Below are positions 1-7,316 of a stretch of DNA of 64,000 bases, one piece after another. Every line of letters begins with the position of its first letter. Positions within the stretch are counted from its first letter, which is position 1. The DNA lies in contig NZ_JAKZHX010000001.1 of assembly GCF_022568815.1 (NCBI RefSeq), forward strand, positions 1 through 64,000, written 5' to 3'. The DNA is from Undibacterium paludis. Its GTDB lineage: Bacteria; Pseudomonadota; Gammaproteobacteria; Burkholderiales; Burkholderiaceae_D. The notes beneath the pieces are model-generated. The model was not told the DNA's origin, did not search any database, and saw nothing but the letters and a program-made list of their open reading frames with translations. The position numbers and the translations under genes are program-made.

Positions 1-390
1 CTTCCCAAAACAGAATGAATATTATGGATAAATCAATTTTTCTTACAGGTACTTACATATTACATATCAGGCGATAGTAGCATTGAACTAAATGTAAATT
101 CATGACAAAAATCGCTAATATACTGAGAGGTCAAACAAATTTTACATTTGTTATCCATTGATGAAACAAGTCTTTGCACCAGCCTGCACAATGCCGGTGC
201 AAGGGCAATACAGGAATGGGAATCCATTCCAATATTACTAATCAGCAATACTGGAACGGATTCCCATTTCTGCCTGCATTTGTTGTTGCCAATATCTGAC
301 TAATTGTAATCAGTCAGACAACTTGCCATGCTGGCAAACATATCACTCACATATTATTTTGTCTGTGGTTTTAGAATCCCGGCCCAGGAA
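1..390. other. Intergenic region at the left edge
   Basis: I see no convincing gene in these AT-rich bases. The only clear structure is the long inverted repeat at 211-272, listed separately. A short minus-strand frame at 60-248 has no recognisable motif and runs through the repeat, so it is not called. Confidence 0.5.
211..272. repeat. Long imperfect inverted repeat (26-bp arms, 10-nt loop)
   Basis: The arms at 211-236 and 247-272 are reverse complements with only three mismatches, around the loop actaatcagc. The shared core is AATGGGAATCC and its complement GGATTCCCATT. A transcript of either strand would fold into a very stable hairpin. No T-tract follows on the plus strand, and the minus side is not a typical terminator either. 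It may be a small dispersed repeat; a degenerate GGATTCCC-containing element also occurs at 4944-5052. It lies about 120 bp downstream of the minus-strand acetyltransferase gene, so it may also act in 3'-end formation. Confidence 0.7.
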
Positions 391-939
391 TTAATGAGTA
401 TTAAGAACCAGGCTCATGAAGCGCCAGTCTGGCTGCAAGGCGACGGGCACTTCCGTTTCTGCATAGGCAGGACAATCGGTGAAGCCAGCTGCTTCATACA
501 GGTGATGTGCAGCCTTCATAAAAGGTGCCGTATCAAGAAAAACCTGTTGGTAACCAAACTTGCGGGCATCAGCCAGTAATTGTTGCAACAAACTGTTCCC
601 CAATTGCAGGCCCCGAAAATCTGGCAAGATATACAGACGTTTGATTTCAGCAGTGTCAGCGCGAAGGCGACGCAAGCCGCCCATGCCCGCCAGCTGGCCG
701 TCAACTTCTATCAGGTAGTACACACCTTGTGGCGGACCTTCGCCACAGATTTTGTCAAGGGCAGCGGGCACATAATCAGCCAGTGGCATTCCCAGCAAAT
801 CCTCGACATCGACGGAAAAGGTTTCCTGTATGCCGCCCATCACCCAGTTCATGTATTCAATGTTGATGCGTATCAACGCCTCCCTGTGGTGCAGCACATC
901 GACCTGAATGAAGCTTGTCTTTGTCGTTGAATTTGTCAT
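391..939 (-). CDS. GNAT-family N-acetyltransferase
   Basis: Probable acetyl-CoA-dependent N-acetyltransferase of 182 aa, cytosolic, acceptor unknown. The acetyl-CoA-binding motif A is visible: the beta strand IKRLYILPDFRG is followed by LQLGNSLLQQLL, matching the R/Q-x-x-G-x-G/A loop. A C-terminal HHLYEAAGF segment is the usual motif B (Y in helix alpha-4, then GF). The ATG at 939 is chosen because GGGGGACAGG lies just upstream; a longer reading to 981 adds 14 residues without family similarity. It stands alone among minus-strand genes and nothing nearby indicates the substrate. Confidence 0.85.
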   Translation of the reverse strand: MTNSTTKTSFIQVDVLHHREALIRINIEYMNWVMGGIQETFSVDVEDLLGMPLADYVPAALDKICGEGPPQGVYYLIEVDGQLAGMGGLRRLRADTAEIKRLYILPDFRGLQLGNSLLQQLLADARKFGYQQVFLDTAPFMKAAHHLYEAAGFTDCPAYAETEVPVALQPDWRFMSLVLNTH

Positions 940-1049
940 TACCTGTCCCCCGGATAACCCAGGCAATGATAGCAGAACCACCCCTATCGGCAGTCATGCC
1001 TTGCCCGGGTTTATGGCATCAGGGAAAAGGCCCAGCCAGCGAACACGTA

Positions 1050-1574
1050 CTACGCCTGCACATCCACGTTATTGCCGAGCTTCTGCGAGGATGAGGTTGC
1101 ACTGACTGTACTGCTGCTCGTCGTGGCTTTGGCACTCTGGACCGCCTGCGTGATCTCATAGACCAGTTCCTCTGCTGCAGATACCGTACCATCCTTGTTG
1201 AGGTCTTTGGCGTCATACGTCTTGGTGCTTGACGCACCACTGGCTCCACCTGCATTACCTGCCCCTCCGGGACCACCGGCTGGTGGTGCGCCTTCTGGTG
1301 GTTTACCGCCGTGTGGCCGATCCCCTTTGTGGGATTTAATGTCAGCTTCTATGTCAGCCTGGGTGATCTTGCCGGTTTTCTGGGTATCGATTTCATCAAA
1401 CTTCTTGGCGGCATCTTCTGCCGATATGCCTTTGGCTGTCAGTCCTTTGACAAATTCATCCTTGTCCAGGCTGCCATCACCATTGCTGTCAAATTTTTTA
1501 ACTATTCTGGCGGAAAAGGCCGAAGGATCAAATGCCCTGGCCCCGCCTGCTCCACCGATTCCATTGACTGACAT
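1050..1574 (-). CDS. EF-hand calcium-binding protein
   Basis: 174-aa protein with three EF-hand-like motifs. The first loop (D29-E40, DSNGDGSLDKDE) and the third (D124-E135, DLNKDGTVSAAE) have a full set of Ca2+ ligands. The middle one (about 63-74) lacks some acidic ligands and may not bind. A Pro/Gly/Ala-rich low-complexity linker (about 85-118) separates the second and third motifs, and the tail (about 145-174) is Ser/Thr-rich. The start at 1574 is supported by an AGGAG site six bases upstream; upstream in-frame ATGs have no such site. There is no classical signal peptide. It is probably a Ca2+ sensor or buffer; the role is unknown. Confidence 0.85.
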   Translation of the reverse strand: MSVNGIGGAGGARAFDPSAFSARIVKKFDSNGDGSLDKDEFVKGLTAKGISAEDAAKKFDEIDTQKTGKITQADIEADIKSHKGDRPHGGKPPEGAPPAGGPGGAGNAGGASGASSTKTYDAKDLNKDGTVSAAEELVYEITQAVQSAKATTSSSTVSATSSSQKLGNNVDVQA

Positions 1575-1947
1575 AGTAGCTCCTTGTAGATGAATATCGA
1601 TGTAGATACCGATAAATTGAACATGCTTCACATGTCTTGAGTATCGGTCATGAGGTAAAAATCTGAATGAACAGAAATGTAAATCCGCGTAAAGTTGCGT
1701 ATCGCAATGTAGGGGCATTGGCAATGAAGATTCTTGTTGCCACATGGTCATTGACAAGATGTCAGTGCGACCAGGAGAATGTCGCCCAGTTCATTGGGCA
1801 ATACAGATGAAACGAACCCGGTATTGGTGATAAATCGTGGAAGTGAAGTATTGTTAGAAGTATCGTTAGAAGTATTGTTATGATAAGCAACTTGCAACCT
1901 CCAACGAAGGAGACTTTTACAAGTGATGCTGTAAAGTCGCGCCCGCC
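1575..1947. other. Intergenic region with a 12-bp tandem repeat
   Basis: No gene seen. It holds the EF-hand gene's ribosome-binding site and upstream region, and three adjacent 12-bp units at 1845-1880, listed separately. Confidence 0.5.
1845..1880. repeat. Three adjacent 12-bp direct repeats
   Basis: The units GAAGTATTGTTA (1845-1856), GAAGTATCGTTA (1857-1868) and GAAGTATTGTTA (1869-1880) abut one another; only the middle unit differs, by one base. The 12-bp period is not a whole number of helical turns, so this may be a slippage-prone microsatellite or an array of protein sites. It lies about 270 bp upstream of the EF-hand start and 68 bp beyond the stop of the minus-strand 99-aa gene. Confidence 0.8.
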
Positions 1948-2247
1948 TTAACGGTGAACTGACTTCAGAAACAAGGAGCGCTCTTCTTTTTCTTTCACCA
2001 GTTGCGTGCGAAAATCAGCAACCAGTGCACTGAGCTCAGCCTCAGTCATACAATGGAATTGCCGCGACTGTGCTTTGAGCAGGTTTTGCTCTTCGATAAG
2101 CATGGACAGGCGCTGTCCGTTCGGACGCGGCTTGATGTCTTCATCATGTATCCAGGCAGAACGCAATGCCAGCAACTCGCTCACAAGCGCCTTTGCCTGT
2201 GCAACGATCTGTTCTTGCCGCATGACTGTTTGATCTGCTTCAAGCAT
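1948..2247 (-). CDS. Orphan paralogue of the zeta-toxin partner protein
   Basis: 99-aa, predicted mostly helical, soluble protein. Read side by side, it aligns over its whole length, almost without gaps, with the 98-aa protein encoded at 11822-12118 directly before a zeta-toxin kinase. Shared landmarks in order are QT-MR-E near the N-terminus, AK, the LRS triplet, E-LL in the middle, the MT-EAE segment, and R-QL near the end. I infer that it descends from an antitoxin or toxin-binding partner. No toxin gene lies next to it: the neighbours are an EF-hand gene and a PLP-lyase gene. The first ATG is kept because the N-terminal alignment with the paralogue supports it; no clear Shine-Dalgarno site is visible. 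It could be an anti-addiction antitoxin or a leftover. Confidence 0.65.
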   Translation of the reverse strand: MLEADQTVMRQEQIVAQAKALVSELLALRSAWIHDEDIKPRPNGQRLSMLIEEQNLLKAQSRQFHCMTEAELSALVADFRTQLVKEKEERSLFLKSVHR

Positions 2248-2368
2248 GGGACTATTGTTGAAATCGACTGCGATTAATTGAGGAACAAAGTTATTCTAAG
2301 CCGATTCTTGCCTTGCGGGAAGTATCAGCGCGGGCAATATTTTATTGATGACCAAAAAATAGTCCTGA

Positions 2369-3508
2369 TCATGTCGGCAAGGCTTGCTGTACATCATTGA
2401 ACAGCTCATCGGCATTCTCTATACCGACATGCAGTCTGACCAGCCATGCAGGATCGGCCAATGTTGTCATGTGGTCAGGCATGGGGGATACGGCAACCAG
2501 GCTATGTACACCACCCCAGCTATTGCCCAGCCTGAACAGTTTCAGGCGGCCGACAAACTCTTCCACCACCGTCAACCCGGCCTGCCTGAAGCTGAAAGAC
2601 AATAAGCCGCAACCAAGCCGGTAATCACGCCGCCACAAATCATGACCGACAGCACCTGGCAGCGGTGGGTAGTTGAGCTGTGCTATCGCCGCATGGTTTT
2701 GTAACAAAGCAGCAATCCGCAAGGCCGATGCGAATTGACGCTCCAGGCGCAGCGCCATGGTCGGCAAACCGCGCAGGGCAAGAAAACATTCATCGGGCGA
2801 CACATAGTAGCCCAGCAATTCACAGGTTTGACGCAGGCTATGTATCAACTCAGCATTGCGCACCGTTACCGATCCCATCAACAGGTCCGAGTGGCCGCCT
2901 ACATATTTGGTCAGTGCCTGCACGGAAAAATCAACACCTGCATCGAGTGGTTTAAAACCCAACGGTGTTGCCCAGGTATTGTCCATCGCCACCATCACAC
3001 CATGTTGCCGGGCCACCTGTACGATGGCCGGTACATCCTGCATCTCCAGCAAATTCGAAGCCGGGCTTTCTGTCCAGACCAGACGGGTGTGCGGCTGTAT
3101 CATCGCTGACAAATCCGCAGCACTGTCATACAGGGCGTACTGCACACCCCACTTGCCAAACAGTACACGCATCACCTCCAGGCTGGGGCCATAGACTGCG
3201 CGCGGCAATAACACCTGGTCACCAGCAGACAGGACGCTACTATTGACCAGTACGATAGCTGCCAGGCCGGAAGGCACCAGCACGGTCTCGCCACCACCTT
3301 CAAGCTCCGCCAGTTTGATGGCAAGGGCATGCTGGGTTGGCGTGCCGTTTTGTCCGTAGCTATAAGCATGCTCGATGCCACGATTCAAAAAGCTGGCAAC
3401 ATCGGGATAAAGTATTGTCGATGCATGGAACACGCCCTGCGACAAGGATGCAAAACCTTCAGGCACATCCTGCGCAGGCTGGACGAGTTGGGTGACTTGG
3501 CTGGACAT
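2369..3508 (-). CDS. metC: Cystathionine beta-lyase-like PLP enzyme (Cys/Met metabolism family)
   Basis: 379-aa fold-type I PLP enzyme of the Cys/Met metabolism family. The PLP-binding lysine is K201 in ALTKYVGGHSD, and the conserved aspartate contacting the pyridine ring is D176 in AMDNTWATP. The motif YSYGQNGTPTQHALAIKLAELE (about 49-70) matches the family's YSR-x-GNPT region with an altered Tyr-Arg pair, as is common in MetC-type enzymes. Family reaction: beta-elimination of cystathionine to homocysteine, pyruvate and ammonia. The start lies 9 bp after the stop of a cysteine-hydrolase gene, with a GntR regulator gene upstream. That arrangement suggests a regulated catabolic or sulfur-scavenging operon rather than core methionine synthesis, so the exact substrate is uncertain. 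Confidence 0.85.
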   Translation of the reverse strand: MSSQVTQLVQPAQDVPEGFASLSQGVFHASTILYPDVASFLNRGIEHAYSYGQNGTPTQHALAIKLAELEGGGETVLVPSGLAAIVLVNSSVLSAGDQVLLPRAVYGPSLEVMRVLFGKWGVQYALYDSAADLSAMIQPHTRLVWTESPASNLLEMQDVPAIVQVARQHGVMVAMDNTWATPLGFKPLDAGVDFSVQALTKYVGGHSDLLMGSVTVRNAELIHSLRQTCELLGYYVSPDECFLALRGLPTMALRLERQFASALRIAALLQNHAAIAQLNYPPLPGAVGHDLWRRDYRLGCGLLSFSFRQAGLTVVEEFVGRLKLFRLGNSWGGVHSLVAVSPMPDHMTTLADPAWLVRLHVGIENADELFNDVQQALPT

Positions 3509-3517
3509 GGCAGCTTT

Positions 3518-4051
3518 CTAGAATTGAACGTCGTCAGCAGCACATAACTGCAATGCTGTGCCAGGGCTGGCAAACTCACTCCACACCCAATTATGGTGGG
3601 CAATGATCTGCGGCGCTTCCAGCACCGGCCGGTTACGTGTGGTGTGGGCATCCTGCACCACAACGGTCTGCAAACCCAGACTGACGCAACGCCTGACATT
3701 GGTGTCTATGCAAAACTCGGTGGCGTAACCGCAGATGACAACCCTGGTGATGCCTTGCTCTGCCAGATGCTTCTCCAGTGCGGTATTGCTGAAGGCGTCG
3801 CATACCGATTTGCTGCTGACATAGTCTTGCGGCTGTGGTGCAATCGCTGCAGGAAATTCCCAGGTCTTTCCACCTGCTGCCCAGGCAGTGCCGGCTTGCT
3901 CATGCTGCACATAAATCACGTCAATACTGCTGGCACGCGCCTTCCCTATCAGTTGGCGAATTCGCTCCAGTACCGCATCACCCTGGTAAGCAACGGGCGC
4001 GGTAAAAATGGCGTTCTGAAAATCGATGATCAACAAGGCAGACTTCGTCAT
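3518..4051 (-). CDS. Isochorismatase-family cysteine hydrolase
   Basis: 177-aa hydrolase of the isochorismatase-like superfamily. The likely catalytic triad is visible: D10 in LLIIDFQNAIF, K81 in SSKSVCDAF, and C114 in YATEFCIDTNVR. Family members cleave amides, carbamates or isochorismate; the substrate here is unknown. The start at 4051 has CTGGAG seven bases upstream, and a slightly longer reading to 4066 is not needed. It lies between the GntR gene (88-bp gap) and the PLP-lyase gene (9-bp gap) and is probably cotranscribed with both. A plausible reading is a small pathway that removes an N-acyl or carbamoyl group and then cleaves a C-S or C-N bond. Confidence 0.85.
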   Translation of the reverse strand: MTKSALLIIDFQNAIFTAPVAYQGDAVLERIRQLIGKARASSIDVIYVQHEQAGTAWAAGGKTWEFPAAIAPQPQDYVSSKSVCDAFSNTALEKHLAEQGITRVVICGYATEFCIDTNVRRCVSLGLQTVVVQDAHTTRNRPVLEAPQIIAHHNWVWSEFASPGTALQLCAADDVQF

Positions 4052-4139
4052 GTACAACTCCAGCAAAAATAGTTAATGTTGAAAGGGCAACAGCCTTGCC
4101 ATGTCAAGACGTATTGTTTTGGTGCGTGTTTGGTGCCTG

Positions 4140-4775
4140 CTACGACAACCAGTTTTTTTTCAAGATCCCTGCCGCGCCAGCGACATCACCCTTCTTCAGT
4201 GCCTGGATAATCGCAGCATGTTCTGTCACAGATTGACGCGCCACCAGTTGATTGCCAAAGTGGGCGAGTTCTATGCGTTGCAAACGTGGCAGCAAGCCGG
4301 CCAGTAATTTTTCGATTTCTGCATTGCCGCTCTTTTCTACGATCACGGCGTGGAATTGCCGGTCCAGTCGCGCAGCCAGGTCCGCATCCTGTTGTTTGAT
4401 GGCCTGTTCCAGTGCCTTGTTGAGTTTGCCCAGTTGCGCCAGATCTATTGCCGACAAGTGTGCCGCTGCCAGCTCAAGGGCCATGGATTCCAGCGCTGCC
4501 ACGGCAGGGTAAAGCTGCGCAGCCTCGTCCATGTCAGCGGCGGCAACCTTGGTCCACTTGTGAAAACTGGTGATCACCAGTCCTTCATCTTCCAGCCGCC
4601 GCAAGGCTTCACGCACGGGTGTGCGTGATACCCCCAGACGCTCGGCGATGTCATGGTCACGTAGCAGTTCTTCCGGAGCAAGTTGCAGACCGATGATCCA
4701 TTGCTTGATTGTGTGATAGACCTCGTCACGCGCCAATGTACGTGTCATGGCCTGTACAGTCAGAGGTATGGGCAT
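4140..4775 (-). CDS. GntR-family transcriptional regulator (FadR/FCD type)
   Basis: 211-aa regulator. The N-terminal winged HTH (about 10-75) shows the GntR signature, with LRDHDIAERLGVSRTPVREAL followed by RLEDEGLV. The C-terminal part (about 80-205) is an all-helical FCD ligand domain, with the usual D-x-x-FH (LDRQFHAVIVE) and a late H (SVTEHAAII) that coordinate metal or ligand. The first ATG (4775) has only a weak ribosome-binding site; an internal ATG at 4748 would still leave the HTH intact. It is the first gene of a minus-strand cluster with a cysteine hydrolase and a PLP-lyase, which it presumably controls. A 22-bp palindrome just upstream (4793-4814) is the likely operator and suggests autoregulation. 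Confidence 0.9.
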   Translation of the reverse strand: MPIPLTVQAMTRTLARDEVYHTIKQWIIGLQLAPEELLRDHDIAERLGVSRTPVREALRRLEDEGLVITSFHKWTKVAAADMDEAAQLYPAVAALESMALELAAAHLSAIDLAQLGKLNKALEQAIKQQDADLAARLDRQFHAVIVEKSGNAEIEKLLAGLLPRLQRIELAHFGNQLVARQSVTEHAAIIQALKKGDVAGAAGILKKNWLS

Positions 4776-4792
4776 GTCTTTATCATTCTTGC

Positions 4793-4814
4793 AGTATGTA
4801 ATGTGTAATATACT
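4793..4814. promoter_or_regulatory. 22-bp palindrome, probable GntR operator
   Basis: The outer pentamers AGTAT (4793-4797) and ATACT (4810-4814) are exact reverse complements. Inner positions also match (T, A, T and A on each side), centred between 4803 and 4804. It sits 18 bp upstream of the GntR start, where an autoregulatory operator would lie. FadR-type regulators usually bind short palindromes such as TGTA-N-TACA, which this resembles only loosely. Confidence 0.5.
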
Positions 4815-4943
4815 ACTGTATTAAAAAAAGATCTGCAACCAGGACATTTTCTGCCCTGGCGGTCAGGAACACCTGGATAACAGATAAGTTCAGGACTTAC
4901 ACAAAACCACCCCAAAAGCTTGCTGCTTAGCGTATTTCCAATT

Positions 4944-5052
4944 TGTCATACCCGCGCAAGCACGGCATACATTCCTGATCAACTTCTCCCGCCTCACTGT
5001 CAGCGCAGTTGGCCAACGATGGATTCCCGCTAAAAACAGGTGGGAATAACGG
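4944..5052. repeat. Degenerate dispersed inverted-repeat element
   Basis: The left end TGTCATACCCGCGC and the right end GGTGGGAATAACGG are imperfect reverse complements. Inside lie GATGGATTCCCGC and a matching CATTCC stretch. This resembles the short intergenic GGATTCCCGC...GCGGGAATGAC elements seen in many beta- and gammaproteobacteria (comparison from memory). It is too eroded for the copy to be considered intact. Confidence 0.4.
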
Positions 5053-5162
5053 TTTGGAGCGCACTGTGCTCATTGCGATGCATGCATCGCCATTGCAAAA
5101 ACCGCCCGAGACAATTTCGTGCAAGTCCAGAAGTTAACAGTCTGAAAGCAATCGGCCATACC

Positions 5163-7283
5163 TTATTTCGGCGTATGGTTGGCAAACCAGTCCAGGATAA
5201 TTTGCGTGCGCTGAATCGACAAATCACGAACAACCGGCATATGCAAGGCATCATCCATAGGTTTTGCAAGTACGGTCCTGATGGGCTCGGCATATTCGAC
5301 CACGCTGGCATAGTCATCCAGCTTGAAACGCCCCATGATGGGATACAGCTTGGCATATTGCGGCAGAATGAATTGGATGCAATTATCCCAGGTTGGACAA
5401 TCGGGGAAGGTCTGCTGGCTAAACAGCAGGATACTGATCAAATCGTCCGGATGCTGTGTGTAGCTTTTTGCGATATTTTGATCGGAAAAATTGTAGCGCA
5501 CAAAGTAAATTTGCCCATCGACGTTTTGACTGGCGCGCGGAAAACCAGGATCAGTGCCAACGATTTTCAATTCTGCCATGCCTTGCGCATCGGTCACCAA
5601 TGAGGCAGGGCTGAAGGACAGGGCATTTTGCGGTACGGCGATATTTTTTATTCCAGAGGTGCCGCCAGTACCCATCGTATTGCTTGTGTACTTCACAGAA
5701 TCTTCCGGCGACATCAGCGTTGCCTGGAGGCTGATATTGGCCGCAGGCTGACCAAATTTAGTGGCATATAAGCGAACCAGCGCTGTTTCGCCGTTTGGCC
5801 CCGATTTAACGCCTGGGTTCATTCTAAAGACAAACTGATCAGCCCGCAGATTATAGCCATGGATATTTTCTGCCAACCAGATAATTTGGAAAAATGCATT
5901 TTTGCCCACGAGGCCCAAGGGCATCGTCAGCACCCCCTGTTCTGCCTGCTGCAAAGTCAAACCGGGTGGCAGTAAGGAAGGATTGACTTTCACAGTCAAT
6001 ATGCCGCCGCTCACTGTCATCAATTCCGCCATCTGGGCCGGGTCGTTTGGCAAAGCGGCGATAGTAACCGCATTGTTCAAACTAATGCCCGTCCCCTGAC
6101 TTTGATCAAAATAAACCAAAAACAGATCACCCAACGCATACAAGGCAACCCCGAAACCCTGCGCTGGGTCGTTATAGCCGGGCTTATTGGTGGCGAGCGA
6201 GTTGCCCAGATTAACGGTGATCAATACTTCCTTGCTACCATTACTATCGCTAAGCACCTGCGTGCAGAACGGGGCAAAATTACATTGTGTGTTGCTATTG
6301 GGCAGCGCAATCGGCGCCATCATGCGTGATGGCGTGTAAAACACCGGAACCGCCGTAGCCTGTGGCCCTATCGTTCCAGTTAACAGGCCAGTTGGAAACT
6401 TGGTATTAATATTCGGCGGCGGCACTGGTGACGGCGGCGGCATCAGCGTCGTCGCCAGGATAGTGCTGCGATAGGTATCGGCGTCGGCCTGCCCCAATAA
6501 AATAGTGAGCCGATTATTCACATACGATTCAGTTGGAATCCAGCCCCGGTTGGCGGGCGCGCCCTTACTATCAAGGTTCATGAAATACTGAGTCATGGGC
6601 AGTAATTTTGCGGTGATACTTGCAGGTACGCCTTTTTTCTCTAATGCCTTCAGGGTATCGGCAGTGAATAAATAGATCACTGGCGCATTATTATGCGCAT
6701 TCACCACAAAATTGATGCTTAATTGTTTCGGCGATTGTTGCTGGAGCAGGCTGAGAAATTTAGATTGCGGTTTTGCCGCAGTCGTCCAACTTAAGTTGGT
6801 CAGGCTTGATTGATATACCCCGCAACCACTGCCCGAGCTTCGCGGGCCATTGATTGCCTGGGCCCACACCGCGTTATACGAGCCAGCGACATAGTCACCG
6901 CGGACAAAATCGCTGATCGACGCCGGGTTGGCGCTAACACCAGCCACTTGCAGGCTCAATCCCCATATTTCGCTGGTATTTTGCTGATCCGGGTCGAGGT
7001 CAACCAGTTTCGGTGCCGCCATCGCATACACGGCATTGACTGCTTGTCCAATCACCGGATCAACAGCAGGGTCTGTGGTTTCGTCGCCGGGACCATAGAC
7101 GACCTTGGTGACAACGCAGCCTTGAAAATCAAAAATACCGGTGCCGTTCGGATTCCAGTAAAGCTGTAACTTTGCGATCTCATTGTTCGCATCGGTATAA
7201 TTGTCCGGAGTATTATTCACCGTGCTCGGATCAGCCAGAAAGCCGCCGCTAAAATGCAATCTTGGGTATGTCAAATAACTCAT
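5163..7283 (-). CDS. VioB/RebD N-terminal-domain-like protein (stand-alone)
   Basis: 706-aa protein without a signal peptide or membrane segment. The start at 7283 is preceded by GAGAGGAA; an ATG 15 bases earlier has no site. From memory of the violacein and rebeccamycin enzymes VioB and RebD, three regions look homologous. These are the N-terminus (TYPRLHFSG against DFPRIHFRG), the segment VDLDPDQQNTSEIWG (about residue 97, against VDSDPTRRDAAQIYA), and the C-terminus, with LYPIMG, F-L-D, YAEPI, MPVVRDLSIQR against the same order of landmarks in VioB. VioB then continues into a ferritin-like catalytic domain; this protein stops. It is therefore probably the N-terminal half as a free protein. 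The gene follows an exported haem protein by 33 bp and is probably its operon partner. Reaction unknown; no violacein genes are present. Confidence 0.55.
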   Translation of the reverse strand: MSYLTYPRLHFSGGFLADPSTVNNTPDNYTDANNEIAKLQLYWNPNGTGIFDFQGCVVTKVVYGPGDETTDPAVDPVIGQAVNAVYAMAAPKLVDLDPDQQNTSEIWGLSLQVAGVSANPASISDFVRGDYVAGSYNAVWAQAINGPRSSGSGCGVYQSSLTNLSWTTAAKPQSKFLSLLQQQSPKQLSINFVVNAHNNAPVIYLFTADTLKALEKKGVPASITAKLLPMTQYFMNLDSKGAPANRGWIPTESYVNNRLTILLGQADADTYRSTILATTLMPPPSPVPPPNINTKFPTGLLTGTIGPQATAVPVFYTPSRMMAPIALPNSNTQCNFAPFCTQVLSDSNGSKEVLITVNLGNSLATNKPGYNDPAQGFGVALYALGDLFLVYFDQSQGTGISLNNAVTIAALPNDPAQMAELMTVSGGILTVKVNPSLLPPGLTLQQAEQGVLTMPLGLVGKNAFFQIIWLAENIHGYNLRADQFVFRMNPGVKSGPNGETALVRLYATKFGQPAANISLQATLMSPEDSVKYTSNTMGTGGTSGIKNIAVPQNALSFSPASLVTDAQGMAELKIVGTDPGFPRASQNVDGQIYFVRYNFSDQNIAKSYTQHPDDLISILLFSQQTFPDCPTWDNCIQFILPQYAKLYPIMGRFKLDDYASVVEYAEPIRTVLAKPMDDALHMPVVRDLSIQRTQIILDWFANHTPK

Positions 7284-7316
7284 GCCAGTTCCTCTCATTA
7301 TTTTTGAACTCGGTTT

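Larger units (their letters stand above)
4776..5162. other. Intergenic region: operator plus degenerate repeat
   Basis: No gene seen. The right-hand end of the GntR cluster carries a palindrome at 4793-4814. The middle holds a degenerate inverted-repeat element at 4944-5052. The rest, up to the stop of the 706-aa gene, shows no motif. Confidence 0.5.
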
